Shown: positions 17,315-26,208 of the stretch, one piece after another
How positions within the stretch are numbered: position 1 is the stretch's first letter
Layout: each line of letters opens with the position of its first letter
Source of the DNA: Actinomycetota bacterium
GTDB taxonomy: Bacteria > Actinomycetota > Actinomycetes > Nanopelagicales > Nanopelagicaceae
Direction: 5' to 3'
DNA length: 38,846 nucleotides
NCBI GenBank assembly: GCA_010031635.1
Contig: RGZI01000007.1
Location: 1 to 38,846, forward strand
Made by a program: the position numbers and the translations under genes
Notes under the pieces: model-generated
Told to the model about the DNA's origin: nothing
What the model saw: only the letters and a program-made list of their open reading frames with translations
Database searches by the model: none

Positions 17315-18286
17315 ATGAGCCTGGTCAGAAAAGATAAAGCTGAACGTTTGGTGAATTTGACCATGGCTTTACTTGAGACCCGCCGCCCCTTAAGTAAGGA
17401 TGAAATTTTCACAAATGTGGCGGGGTACTCCGGCACTCCAGAAGCAATGGAGCGGATGTTTGAACGAGATAAAGATGATTTGCGAGAATTAAATATTGAA
17501 ATCTTGGTAGAGGCTAAAGATAAGTATTTTGATGATGAAGTTGGTTATCGGATAGCTAAAAACTCTTTTGAAATGCCAGATACAGATTTTGATTCTTCAG
17601 AAATCTATTGGCTATCAGTGGCTGCAAATATTTGGAGAGGAGCAGCTCTAGAGAACTTGGCCCAAGATGCTATTTTTAAGATTCAAAGCACAAATGCCGA
17701 TTATGTTCCTTTAGAACCTTTGGCTTCTATGCCAATCATTCAAACCTCGGAGCCAATATTTTATTCGCTATGGAGTTCCATTAATCATAAAGAGATGATC
17801 TCATTTGAGTACAAAGGCACGGATGGGGTTGTGATTGAACGTAATGTTGCACCTCACTCTTTAGTTTCGAGAAGAGGGCATTGGTATTTAGTCGCCAAGG
17901 AAAATTCCTCAGGGGATTTTAAAATATTTAGATTAAGCAGATTTCAATCCTTGCCTAAGATCTCATCGGCCGAAAAAGCATTTGTAATTTCACCCGATTA
18001 TAAAGTTTCCAATTATATAAAAGATATTACCGAACATCTTATTGAGAAAGCAGAAATCTTGATTAGACCAGGATCAGGATCGGCTATCAGAAAGTTAGGC
18101 GATGTTAAAAATTTAGATTCTGGAAATATCGAGTGGGATCTGATTCAATTGAATAATATTGATTTTGATTTACTTGTTTATAACATTCTATGGTGCGGAC
18201 CAGATGTCAAGGTCATCAAGCCAGAAATTCTTGTGGAGGCTGTTATTAATGGTCTTTCAAAAGTCCTAAGTGAGCACAGTTCATGA
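17315..18286 (+). CDS. pafB: WYL-domain transcriptional regulator PafB
   Basis: 323 residues: an N-terminal helix-turn-helix (~1-75, LVNLTMALLETRRPLSKDEIF) followed by a WYL domain. The WYL motif itself is seen in HWYLVAKENSSGDFKIFRLSR, and a WCX-type C-terminal domain follows. With PafC it forms the activator of the LexA-independent DNA-damage response known in mycobacteria, where the WYL domain is thought to sense nucleic acid. It overlaps pafC by 4 bases (ATGA). In mycobacteria pafA, which encodes the Pup ligase, is directly upstream; here a cyclophilin gene is, so only the regulators remain. The paf name is historical and does not imply a proteasome. Confidence 0.92.
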   Translation: MSLVRKDKAERLVNLTMALLETRRPLSKDEIFTNVAGYSGTPEAMERMFERDKDDLRELNIEILVEAKDKYFDDEVGYRIAKNSFEMPDTDFDSSEIYWLSVAANIWRGAALENLAQDAIFKIQSTNADYVPLEPLASMPIIQTSEPIFYSLWSSINHKEMISFEYKGTDGVVIERNVAPHSLVSRRGHWYLVAKENSSGDFKIFRLSRFQSLPKISSAEKAFVISPDYKVSNYIKDITEHLIEKAEILIRPGSGSAIRKLGDVKNLDSGNIEWDLIQLNNIDFDLLVYNILWCGPDVKVIKPEILVEAVINGLSKVLSEHSS

Positions 18287-19215
18287 CAACAAAAAATGAA
18301 ACTCGATTTGCTCGGATTCTAAGAATGGTTCCATTTCTATCATCTCATCAAGGAATTGAAATAAGAGAAGCTTGTGAGATTTTTGGGGTGAGTGAACGTG
18401 AGCTAATCGCGGACTTAAATCTACTTTGGGTTTGTGGATTGCCAGGTTATAGCCACCTAGAACTTATTGATGTGCAATTTGATGGGGGATATATCTCAAT
18501 TGCTAATGCAGGCGCGATTGCAAAACCTAGAAGATTAACTTACGAAGAAAGTTCGGCCTTGATCGTCGCATTAAATTCACTTTTACTAAGTGTTGACAGT
18601 CAAACTAAGGAAAGCATTTTGAATCTGATAAATAAATTGGTCAAGATTTCAGAACGTGCTGACCCTAAAGTGAGTATCGATATTTCAAAATTATCAATAC
18701 AACCAGATTTACATTTAATTGATAAAGCAATCGCAGCTAATCTTCAAATCTCGATCGATTACTACTCTCCAACATCGGATAAATTGACCACACGAGATGT
18801 TGCCCCGCTTGAATATCTTGCGGATTCTTCAGGCGGACGGTATCTATACGCCTGGTGCTACTCAGCGAGTGACTTTCGCCAATTTAAGATTGAACGAATC
18901 CGCGGAATAAGAGCCACTCATACTAAGGTTACAAAATTCGAACCACTTTCAGAGTCATCGAAAAATCTTGATAATTTTATTGAATTGGAGTTAAACGAAA
19001 AAGCTTTGTGGTTCGCGGAAGAGTGGGGTATCCGAAATTTGATCCGTAATCAATCTGATGAAGGGTTTATTGGCACTGTGAAACTACACAATCACGAGTG
19101 GGCAATTAGGGCTGTTTTGGCTTTATCAGGAGAGATGAAAATCCCGTCTGACACGGTTTTAAGGCAAGAGGTGGCCGATAGAGCAGCGGCTTCACTCGCA
19201 AATTACTCATCTTGA
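18283..19215 (+). CDS. pafC: WYL-domain transcriptional regulator PafC
   Basis: 310 residues, paralogous to PafB: N-terminal DNA-binding domain (RMVPFLSSHQGIEIREACEIFGVSERELIADL) and a WYL domain where the signature is RYLYAWCYSASDFRQFKIERIRG (Leu-Tyr-Ala in place of Trp-Tyr-Leu). A C-terminal domain contains WAIRAVLALSGE. It should work as a heterodimer with PafB in activating DNA-repair genes. Start ATG overlaps the pafB stop, giving coupled translation. The next gene, tatA, has its own TATACT box right after the pafC stop, so it can be transcribed separately. Confidence 0.92.
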   Translation: MTTKNETRFARILRMVPFLSSHQGIEIREACEIFGVSERELIADLNLLWVCGLPGYSHLELIDVQFDGGYISIANAGAIAKPRRLTYEESSALIVALNSLLLSVDSQTKESILNLINKLVKISERADPKVSIDISKLSIQPDLHLIDKAIAANLQISIDYYSPTSDKLTTRDVAPLEYLADSSGGRYLYAWCYSASDFRQFKIERIRGIRATHTKVTKFEPLSESSKNLDNFIELELNEKALWFAEEWGIRNLIRNQSDEGFIGTVKLHNHEWAIRAVLALSGEMKIPSDTVLRQEVADRAAASLANYSS

Positions 19216-19218
19216 ACC

Positions 19219-19266
19219 TATACTTCGGGGTAGACGCCATATTTTTTAATCGATCCAGGAGGATCT
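19219..19266 (+). promoter_or_regulatory. Putative tatA promoter -10 box and strong ribosome site
   Basis: TATACT at 19219-19224 sits just after the pafC stop. It is followed by a ~40-base leader and AGGAGG at 19257-19262, four bases before the tatA ATG. This is one of the few genes here with a full Shine-Dalgarno, in contrast to the leaderless starts nearby. Confidence 0.5.
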
Positions 19267-19464
19267 ATGTTTCTCAGAGAACCTAGCCACATACTAATCC
19301 TCGTTATTGTTCTTGTTTTGCTATTTGGCGCAAAACGTTTACCAGACTCCGCACGCGCACTTGGTAAATCAATGAAGATTTTCAAAAATGAAGTTAAAGA
19401 ATTAAATGCAGATAAGCCCAAAGAAGATGATAGTGATGGAGACAAGAAAAATAGTGGGGCTTAA
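19267..19464 (+). CDS. tatA: Sec-independent protein translocase TatA
   Basis: 65 residues with the TatA layout: a short N-terminal membrane helix ([13 protein letters not shown]), the FG hinge with [20 protein letters not shown] as the amphipathic helix, and a charged C-terminal tail ([13 protein letters not shown]). It forms the pore component that moves folded twin-arginine proteins across the membrane. A client is visible in this window: the sugar-binding protein at 29390 has an SRRKFIG signal. It lies 53 bases upstream of tatC, in the usual pafC-tatA-tatC order. Confidence 0.95.
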   Translation: MFLREPSHILILVIVLVLLFGAKRLPDSARALGKSMKIFKNEVKELNADKPKEDDSDGDKKNSGA

Positions 19465-19517
19465 ATAACTCTGCACTTTCTCAATACCACTCGCACCTAA
19501 TTGAAAGCGAGACAGTT

Positions 19518-20276
19518 TTGGCTACCGATCGTATGTCGATAATTTCTCATTTGCAGGAGTTTCGGAAACGTGTGGTTTTAGCTGCGGCTGGAATACTTTT
19601 CGGATCAATTAGTGGATGGTTATCTTACGGAACGTTAATCAAGACTTTATCCAAACCGGTTTGTGGTGTCGCGAATCAAATAGCCGATTGCAATACTTTA
19701 TATATATCTGGGGTATTAGGACCCTTGAACCTACAGATAAAGATTGCTCTGTTGGTAGGAGTGATTCTTTCTGCGCCATTTTGGTTATATCAACTTTGGG
19801 CCTTTGTAGCACCAGGGTTGCATAAAAAAGAAAAGAAATGGTCTATTTTATTTATTGTCGCTTCGACTCCATTTTTTGCAGCTGGAGTTACGCTTGGATA
19901 TTACATATTACCGATTGCAATAAAAGTATTGCTCGGGTTCACTCCAACCTCACTCAACAATCTAATTAAATTTGATGATTACTTGGATTTTGTCGTGCGA
20001 ATTATGTTAATTTTTGGATTAGCTTTTGAGCTACCCGTGTTTCTAGTGGCTTTGAATATCGCTGGAGCGTTGACTGGAAAAGCAATTTTGAAACCATGGA
20101 GAGCGAGCGTCTTTGGTATTTTTCTTTTCACAGCGGCTTTCACTCCAACTGGGGATCCCATCACGATGCTTGCTTTAGCGGCACCACTATGTGCTTTGTA
20201 TTTTCTAGCGGGCGGAATCTCATTATTAATCGATCGCCGTCGTAACCGCAAAAAAAGCAAAACCGAGGAAGAATAA
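19518..20276 (+). CDS. tatC: Sec-independent protein translocase TatC
   Basis: 252 residues, six predicted membrane segments. The N-terminal SHLQEFRKRVV is the conserved signal-recognition face, and LWAFVAPGLHKKEKKW is the family hallmark after segment 2. A conserved AFELPVFLVAL segment follows. TatC binds the twin-arginine signal and recruits TatA. The TTG at 19518 is given as start because a purine-rich AAAGCGAGAC precedes it. ATG 19533 (MSIISHLQEF) is an equally good alternative and closer to family N-termini. The TAA stop directly abuts the next gene's ATG. Confidence 0.94.
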   Translation: MATDRMSIISHLQEFRKRVVLAAAGILFGSISGWLSYGTLIKTLSKPVCGVANQIADCNTLYISGVLGPLNLQIKIALLVGVILSAPFWLYQLWAFVAPGLHKKEKKWSILFIVASTPFFAAGVTLGYYILPIAIKVLLGFTPTSLNNLIKFDDYLDFVVRIMLIFGLAFELPVFLVALNIAGALTGKAILKPWRASVFGIFLFTAAFTPTGDPITMLALAAPLCALYFLAGGISLLIDRRRNRKKSKTEEE

Positions 20277-21134
20277 ATGGTGATTCTTTTTGCCAATCCC
20301 AGTTCTGGACGTGGGAAAGGCGCGAAAGTGCTTTCCATAATCGAGAATTTCTTGAGAGTTTCCAATGAGGTTTTTTCTTCTATTTCGACGAACTCTCTTG
20401 AGCGATCTTTATTCTTATTAAGAGAATCAATAACTAAATATCCACAAGCCAAAATCGTGGTGATAGGTGGCGATGGCATGATTCATGCTGCTATCAACAA
20501 TATTAAAGGAAATCCAATCGGATTGATTCCGGCTGGCACTGGAAATGATTTTGCGCGTGCACTTGGGTTATCACTAGAAGATCCAATAGGAAATATTAAA
20601 AGAGTTCTTTCGGCTGATGTCGAAGAGGTTGACCTGGGGAAAGTAGGTGATGAGTACTTTGCTGCTATCTGCTCTACTGGATTTGATTCTGTCGTAAATG
20701 AGCGAGCAAATAAATTGAAATGGCCGACTGGTAAAATGAAATATAACATTGCGATGCTTTTAGAACTACCAAGATTCAAGCCCAGAAGCTACGAAATAGT
20801 TATCGATGGGAAACAAATGCAAACGCAAGCGATGTTGATAGCGATTGCTAATGGACTGTCATATGGTGGGGGAATGAAAGTGTGCCCGGCAGCAAATATA
20901 CAAGATGGATTGCTAGACATCATGATCTTGGCGCCAGTACCCAAATTGGAATTTATCCGAATATTTCCATCAGTCTTTAAAGGGTTGCATGTAACCCATC
21001 CTGCAGTATCTATTTTGCAAGGTCGTTCAATTCAGATCAAAGCAGACGCTGTAGCTTATGCAGATGGAGAACGGATTGGTGAGTTACCACTAGATGTATC
21101 TATTTCTCACAACCAATTGAAGGTTCTACGCTAA
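20277..21134 (+). CDS. Diacylglycerol/sphingosine kinase-like lipid kinase
   Basis: 285 residues of the DagK/YegS/LCB5 family. VILFANPSSGRGKG is the N-terminal block. VIGGDGMIHAAINNI is the nucleotide-binding motif, normally GGDGT and here with Met in place of Thr. GLIPAGTGNDFARALG is the second ATP-site motif. The C-terminal beta-sandwich includes AIANGLSYGGGMKVCPAANIQDGLLDI. It probably phosphorylates a membrane lipid such as diacylglycerol. It sits between tatC (zero-base gap) and helY (one-base TAATG overlap) in one operon. The GGDGM variant is worth noting but need not abolish activity. Confidence 0.87.
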   Translation: MVILFANPSSGRGKGAKVLSIIENFLRVSNEVFSSISTNSLERSLFLLRESITKYPQAKIVVIGGDGMIHAAINNIKGNPIGLIPAGTGNDFARALGLSLEDPIGNIKRVLSADVEEVDLGKVGDEYFAAICSTGFDSVVNERANKLKWPTGKMKYNIAMLLELPRFKPRSYEIVIDGKQMQTQAMLIAIANGLSYGGGMKVCPAANIQDGLLDIMILAPVPKLEFIRIFPSVFKGLHVTHPAVSILQGRSIQIKADAVAYADGERIGELPLDVSISHNQLKVLR

Positions 21135-23764
21135 TGCAGAGTTCGCCTTCAGCTCGATTTGCCGCAAGTAAAAATCGGGTTTCGCACCCCGAGTTTCAAA
21201 GATTTATTTCCAATCTTTCATTCACCCCTGATGATTTTCAGGTCGAGGCTTGTCACGCACTCGAAGATGGATTTGGGGTTTTAGTTGCCGCACCTACAGG
21301 TGCTGGAAAAACGGTAGTCGGTGAATTTGCGACATTTTTGGCTTATGAACGAGGTAAGAAAGTTTTTTACACTACTCCAATCAAGGCTTTATCTAATCAA
21401 AAATATTCTGAGTTTGTGGAACGCTATGGATCAGATCATGTTGGGCTCTTAACGGGAGATATCTCTGTCAATGGAGAAGCTCCAATCGTGGTCATGACAA
21501 CTGAAGTACTCAGAAATATGATCTATGCGGGATCAAATACTTTAGATAATTTAGGTTTTGTCGTTCTTGATGAGGTCCACTTTTTGGGTGACAAATTCAG
21601 GGGAGCGGTTTGGGAAGAAATTCTGATTCATCTACCGCAAGAAATTCCGGTCATCTCACTATCAGCAACGGTATCTAACGTTGAAGAGTTTGGTGAATGG
21701 TTGTCCACTGTCAGAGGCGAAATTCGGATAATTCTGAGTGAAACTCGACCAGTACCACTTCATCAGTACGTTTTGCAAGGAAATGATTTTTTCCCACTCT
21801 TAGCTGAGGGTAGTTCGCCCAATAAAGATCTGGTGCGGATTTCACAAAATTATCAGAAGGTTTATCGCAATCGAGATATGCGAAATGAGTATCGTCAACT
21901 TCCCAGAAGTGAGATAGTTAATAAATTAGCAGAACGAAATATGCTTCCAGCCATATTCTTTATTTTCAGTCGTGCTGCTTGTGATGCAGCGGTTAAATCT
22001 TGTTCCAAACTAGATTTAACTTCAGTTGAAGAAAAATCTTTTATTCGTTCAAGAATAGAAGCTTTGGCAAATGTGATCGCTCCAGAAGATTTAAGTGCGT
22101 TAAATTTTGGCGAGTGGTCCAAAGCGCTCGAGCGAGGCATTGCTTCACACCATGCCGGATTAATTCCACCATTTAAGGAGTTAACTGAAGAACTCTTTCA
22201 GGCCGGCTATATCCGCGTTGTTTTCGCTACTGAAACTTTGGCTTTGGGTATAAATATGCCCGCTAAAACCGTAGTACTTGAAAAATTAACTAAATGGAAT
22301 GGCGAAGCTCATGTTGAAATCTCTCCAGGGGAGTTCACTCAGTTAACTGGTCGAGCCGGAAGACGAGGCATCGATATCGAAGGTAATGCAGTAATCGTTT
22401 GGAGTCCAGAGGTTGACATCCCAAGTTTGGCTGGATTGGCGACTACTAGAACTTATCCATTGCGATCTTCTTTTTATCCAACCTACAACATGGCGGTAAA
22501 TCTCTTATCTACCTCTGGCAAGAACACTGCGCGAGAACTATTGGCTTCCTCCTTTGCTCAATTCCAAGCAGATAGATCAGTTGTGGGTATTGCAAGACAG
22601 ATCTCTAAAAATGAGAATGCTATTCGTGAAATAAATAAGGAGATTGATTGCCATTTAGGCGATTTCACTTCTTATGCGGCGATCAGAAGACAGATAAAAG
22701 AGTACGAAAAGAAAGATCGGAACACCAAGGCTTCCCTACCTGAAGTTATCGAAACATTAGGTGGTGTTAATAGAGGTGCAATTTTGGCAATCGGAGGTGG
22801 ACGCCGAAACGGTATTGCTTTAGTTATAGAACGAGGTCATGAATATGCCAGACCGCTAGTGATTACTCTCGATAAACGAGTGCATCGGCTAAGCCCAAAT
22901 GATTGTCAATATGGCGTCAACGTTGTCGGTCAATTAAAAATTCCTGGGGGGTTAAGTCACAAAAATGCTAAGGACAAATCTCAATGGTTAGATCTTTTTC
23001 GTCAAAGTGGTGTCAAACGTAATGCCGCTGCCGAGGAAGAAGATTCAGTTCTAATTGAGTTGAGAACAACGATGAGATCTCATCCGTGTCATGCGTGTAA
23101 TGATCGCGAAGAGCACGCGAGAATCTCCGAACGATCAGATCGATTAGAACGTGAGATTATCGATTTACAAAAGCGAGTTGAAAATCGAACACATGTGATT
23201 CCTAGAACTTTCGACCAAATTTGCTCAGTTTTGTCTGAATTAAATTACATCAACGGCGAAGAGATTGCGCCGGAAGGGAAGATGCTTTCTAGTATTTACT
23301 CGGAGTTTGATTTGTTGGTATCAGAATCAATTCGTCAAAAGATTTGGAATGAGTTGACTCCGGCAGAACTAGCCTCCGTCCTATCGGCAATTATTTTTCA
23401 AGCCCGTAACGATGATGAAGCGAAAATGAAAACGCCCAAAGGTGCAATTTTGGAAGCAACTAAGTCGATGGAGCGGATCTGGTTTGCGATACACACTTTG
23501 GAAACAAAAAACAGATTAGACACCATGCGACAACTTGACACCGGATTAACTTGGGCCACTTATCGCTGGGCTAGTGGTGCAACGTTGAGTGAAGTATTAG
23601 AAAATACTGATTTAACTGCTGGTGATTTTGTGAGACAGATGAAACAACTTCTTGATTTATTGACTCAAATCTCAGCGTTATCAAACCCATTATCTTTTGC
23701 TGCTAGCGAAGCAACAAAGTTACTAAAGCGCGGAGTTATCGCATACTCCAATCAAGTCGCATGA
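21134..23764 (+). CDS. helY: DEAD/DEAH-box helicase HelY (Ski2-like)
   Basis: 876-residue superfamily 2 helicase. Motif I is AAPTGAGKTVVGEF, motif II is VVLDEVHFLGD, and motif III is SLSATVSNVEEF. SHHAGLIPPFKELTEELF, ATETLALGINMPAKTVV and QLTGRAGRRGID give motifs IV-VI. The C-terminal third has the DSHCT-type helical domain (ELASVLSAIIFQAR). Family members act on RNA or structured nucleic acid; the exact bacterial role is unclear. Its start overlaps the lipid-kinase stop by one base and its end overlaps the exonuclease gene by four, so it is in the same operon. The order tatC...helY...exonuclease mirrors Rv2093c-Rv2090. Confidence 0.94.
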   Translation: MQSSPSARFAASKNRVSHPEFQRFISNLSFTPDDFQVEACHALEDGFGVLVAAPTGAGKTVVGEFATFLAYERGKKVFYTTPIKALSNQKYSEFVERYGSDHVGLLTGDISVNGEAPIVVMTTEVLRNMIYAGSNTLDNLGFVVLDEVHFLGDKFRGAVWEEILIHLPQEIPVISLSATVSNVEEFGEWLSTVRGEIRIILSETRPVPLHQYVLQGNDFFPLLAEGSSPNKDLVRISQNYQKVYRNRDMRNEYRQLPRSEIVNKLAERNMLPAIFFIFSRAACDAAVKSCSKLDLTSVEEKSFIRSRIEALANVIAPEDLSALNFGEWSKALERGIASHHAGLIPPFKELTEELFQAGYIRVVFATETLALGINMPAKTVVLEKLTKWNGEAHVEISPGEFTQLTGRAGRRGIDIEGNAVIVWSPEVDIPSLAGLATTRTYPLRSSFYPTYNMAVNLLSTSGKNTARELLASSFAQFQADRSVVGIARQISKNENAIREINKEIDCHLGDFTSYAAIRRQIKEYEKKDRNTKASLPEVIETLGGVNRGAILAIGGGRRNGIALVIERGHEYARPLVITLDKRVHRLSPNDCQYGVNVVGQLKIPGGLSHKNAKDKSQWLDLFRQSGVKRNAAAEEEDSVLIELRTTMRSHPCHACNDREEHARISERSDRLEREIIDLQKRVENRTHVIPRTFDQICSVLSELNYINGEEIAPEGKMLSSIYSEFDLLVSESIRQKIWNELTPAELASVLSAIIFQARNDDEAKMKTPKGAILEATKSMERIWFAIHTLETKNRLDTMRQLDTGLTWATYRWASGATLSEVLENTDLTAGDFVRQMKQLLDLLTQISALSNPLSFAASEATKLLKRGVIAYSNQVA

Positions 23765-24681
23765 CACTCTTACTTCTCGACAGTGCGTCGCTCTGGTATC
23801 GAGCTTTTTATGGGCTGCCACAATCCATGGTTTCTCCATCTGGTCAGCCGGTTAATGCGATTAGAGGTTATCTAGATTCAATAGCCAGAATGGCTGTGAC
23901 TTATCAACCCGATCGAATTGTTGCCTGCCTAGATGGTGATTGGCGACCATCTTGGCGCACAGAATTGATTCCGGAATATAAGGCTAATCGTATCGAAGAG
24001 GAATCCGACGATGGTTCTTTAAGTGAAGCGGCAGAGGATTTGGAAATTTTAGAAGCTCAAGTTCCGATTATTATGGAAGTTTTAGATGCAATTGGCATTC
24101 CACTAATTGGCATCGATGATTACGAGGCAGATGATGTAATCGCTACTTTATCTGTTCGTGAACCTGGTCCAACATTTATTGTCACCGGGGATCGTGACCT
24201 TTTTCAACTTGTTGACGACAAACGTAAGGTAAAAGTTGCTTACATTGCTAAAGGTATTTCACAGCATGATTTGGTGGATTTGAAATGGATAAAAAACAAG
24301 TATGAGATCCCTGGCGATCGTTATGCATTATTCGCAACTTTCCGCGGTGACCCTTCCGATGGTTTGCCAGGTGCGCGTGGAATTGGGCCAAAAGGCGCAG
24401 CGACAATTGCAAATCAATTTGGAAATATCAAAGAGGTTATTTCTGCAGCAAAAAAATCGAATCCAAATTTGAGCGGATCTCTGCAAAAGAAGATAATTGA
24501 AAGCGCAGATTACCTGCTAAAAGCAGAGATCGTAGTGAATTGCGTAGATAATCTTCGACTTCCTAAAGGACCTTTCAAATTGCCTAAAAAAGTAGATGAT
24601 CCCAAAGCTTTGGAAGTGCTTGCTAAAACTCACGGCCTAGATTCATCCGTGAAACGGCTTTTGAGCGCTCTAGAACTTTAA
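23761..24681 (+). CDS. 5'-3' exonuclease (FEN-like, Rv2090 type)
   Basis: 306 residues corresponding to the 5' nuclease domain of DNA polymerase I as a free-standing protein. LLLLDSASLWYRAFYGLP is the N-terminal metal-site block. DDYEADDVIATL and VTGDRDLFQLVDD supply the acidic cluster, and RGDPSDGLPGARGIGPKGAATI is the helix-hairpin-helix with metal ligands. It is expected to remove 5' flaps or RNA primers during repair and Okazaki-fragment maturation. It overlaps helY by 4 bases (ATGA), and lnt begins 2 bases downstream. Appears intact. Confidence 0.93.
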   Translation: MTLLLLDSASLWYRAFYGLPQSMVSPSGQPVNAIRGYLDSIARMAVTYQPDRIVACLDGDWRPSWRTELIPEYKANRIEEESDDGSLSEAAEDLEILEAQVPIIMEVLDAIGIPLIGIDDYEADDVIATLSVREPGPTFIVTGDRDLFQLVDDKRKVKVAYIAKGISQHDLVDLKWIKNKYEIPGDRYALFATFRGDPSDGLPGARGIGPKGAATIANQFGNIKEVISAAKKSNPNLSGSLQKKIIESADYLLKAEIVVNCVDNLRLPKGPFKLPKKVDDPKALEVLAKTHGLDSSVKRLLSALEL

Positions 24682-24683
24682 TC

Positions 24684-26105
24684 ATGTTTGCTTTTATTTA
24701 TGGAGTCATTGCCCAATTAGCCTTTGCACCAGTTGAAATTTGGATTTTCTTTCCGATCGGTTTAGCACTGATAATCAAGCGAACACATAAAAAATCTTTT
24801 AAGGCTAGAGCAGTTGATGGCTTTATTTTTTCATTGGGTTTCACATTACCTTTATTGCATTGGTCAAGCACTTACGTAGGTATCTGGCCTTGGCTGATTT
24901 TAGGAATTGGGCAAGCTCTTTTAATTTCTCCCTTCACTTGGTTTACCAACCAGCGAAGTTGGGTTTTGCTTTCAACAGTTCCATCCTTTTGGGTGGTTTT
25001 GGAATGGATTCGCGTTAACTACCCATTTGGCGGTTTTGGATGGGGGAGAGCTGGATTTATTGCCGTAGATACTCCCTTCTCTCAACTCCTTTCGATTGGC
25101 GGTGTTCCACTGGCTTCATTCACGGTGGTGTTCCTAGGGGTATTGATTCATTTAACTTTTCTTAAGATGAAATTGCAGTTCGCACCATTATTACTAATTG
25201 TCTTTGCAAATATTTTTGTTCCTACCCATTCGATAGAGGGTAATAATTTTTTAAAGGTTGCTGCTGTTCAAGGTTCAGTTCCCGATCTAGGGTTAGATTT
25301 TAATTCCCAAAGAACCGCAGTGTTGAACAACCATCTTGAATTAACCAGAAATTGGAAAACTCAACTCAATCGACCTGCAAGTTTTGAGCCAGATCTTTTC
25401 ATCTGGCCAGAGAATGCTTCTGATGTAGATCCTTTAACAACCGCAAAAACTCAAATCAGTAATTTAGTAAGTTTTCTCGAGAAGTCATTAATTGTTGGTG
25501 GTGTCGGTAGTAGTGCGTCGCGGCCAACAAATCTATCCATCCTTTGGGAACCAAAATCTGGTCCAACTAATATTTACCTCAAACAACATCTAGCGCCATT
25601 TGGTGAAGTCATGCCCCTGCGTTCTATCGCTGAATTTATTTCACCTTTAGCAAGAAATGTTAAGGATTTTCAATCCGGAGATAAGTCAAAGATTTTCCAA
25701 GTAGGAGTAGGGAAGATCTTGCCAGTAATCTGTTTTGAGATACTTGATGACTCTTTACTTAGAGGTAGTATTAAGAATGCAAATCTAATTGTTGCCCAAA
25801 CTAATAACGCGACCTTCGGTAAATCTGCAGAAAGTGATCAACAATTGCAGATCACTCGTGCGCGGGCAGTTGAATCCGGTCGTACCATTGTTGTGGTTTC
25901 AACGGTTGGAAATACAGCATTAATTGATCAAAACGGAAAGATCATTTCCATTTTGCAAAAGTATGATCCAGGAATTCTCTATGGTGAAGTGAATTTATCC
26001 AGTGCGAATACATCTGCCTACTGGTTAACTGCTTGGGTAGAACAAGGCTCTTTTGCAGTAATTGTTTTTTTGTTGTTATCTATTTTAAGGCGTAGATTTT
26101 TCTGA
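24684..26105 (+). CDS. lnt: Apolipoprotein N-acyltransferase
   Basis: 473 residues: about six membrane segments in the first ~185 residues (LEWIRVNYPFGGFGWGRAGF is the conserved inter-helix stretch), then an extracytoplasmic nitrilase-fold domain. The Glu-Lys-Cys triad is visible as IWPENAS (Glu), YLKQHLAPFGEVMP (Lys) and LPVICFEILDD (Cys). QTNNATFGKSAESDQQL and a final membrane segment (SFAVIVFLLLSIL) complete it. It adds the third acyl chain to lipoproteins; the cyclophilin lipoprotein in this window is a likely client. It ends the operon that began with tatA or tatC, and the accessory locus follows. Confidence 0.95.
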   Translation: MFAFIYGVIAQLAFAPVEIWIFFPIGLALIIKRTHKKSFKARAVDGFIFSLGFTLPLLHWSSTYVGIWPWLILGIGQALLISPFTWFTNQRSWVLLSTVPSFWVVLEWIRVNYPFGGFGWGRAGFIAVDTPFSQLLSIGGVPLASFTVVFLGVLIHLTFLKMKLQFAPLLLIVFANIFVPTHSIEGNNFLKVAAVQGSVPDLGLDFNSQRTAVLNNHLELTRNWKTQLNRPASFEPDLFIWPENASDVDPLTTAKTQISNLVSFLEKSLIVGGVGSSASRPTNLSILWEPKSGPTNIYLKQHLAPFGEVMPLRSIAEFISPLARNVKDFQSGDKSKIFQVGVGKILPVICFEILDDSLLRGSIKNANLIVAQTNNATFGKSAESDQQLQITRARAVESGRTIVVVSTVGNTALIDQNGKIISILQKYDPGILYGEVNLSSANTSAYWLTAWVEQGSFAVIVFLLLSILRRRFF

Positions 26106-26110
26106 GTTCC

Positions 26111-26174
26111 TTGACAAACCACGTATCTGCACCAGAATTGTGTTATTACGTTTCTAGCGTCGAACTCATTAAGT
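26111..26174 (+). promoter_or_regulatory. Promoter copy A, upstream of the enolase-superfamily gene
   Basis: TTGACA (26111-26116), 16-base spacer, CAGAAT (26133-26138). The whole block TTGACAAA.CAC..AT.TGCACCAGAATT recurs at 27401, as does a downstream element AGCGTCGAACTCATTAAGT (26156-26174). Conservation of spacer and downstream bases suggests shared control, not just a common sigma-factor site. Confidence 0.7.
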
Positions 26175-26208
26175 AGATTAGAAACCCTTGCACGTGGAGG
26201 TGGTTTAA

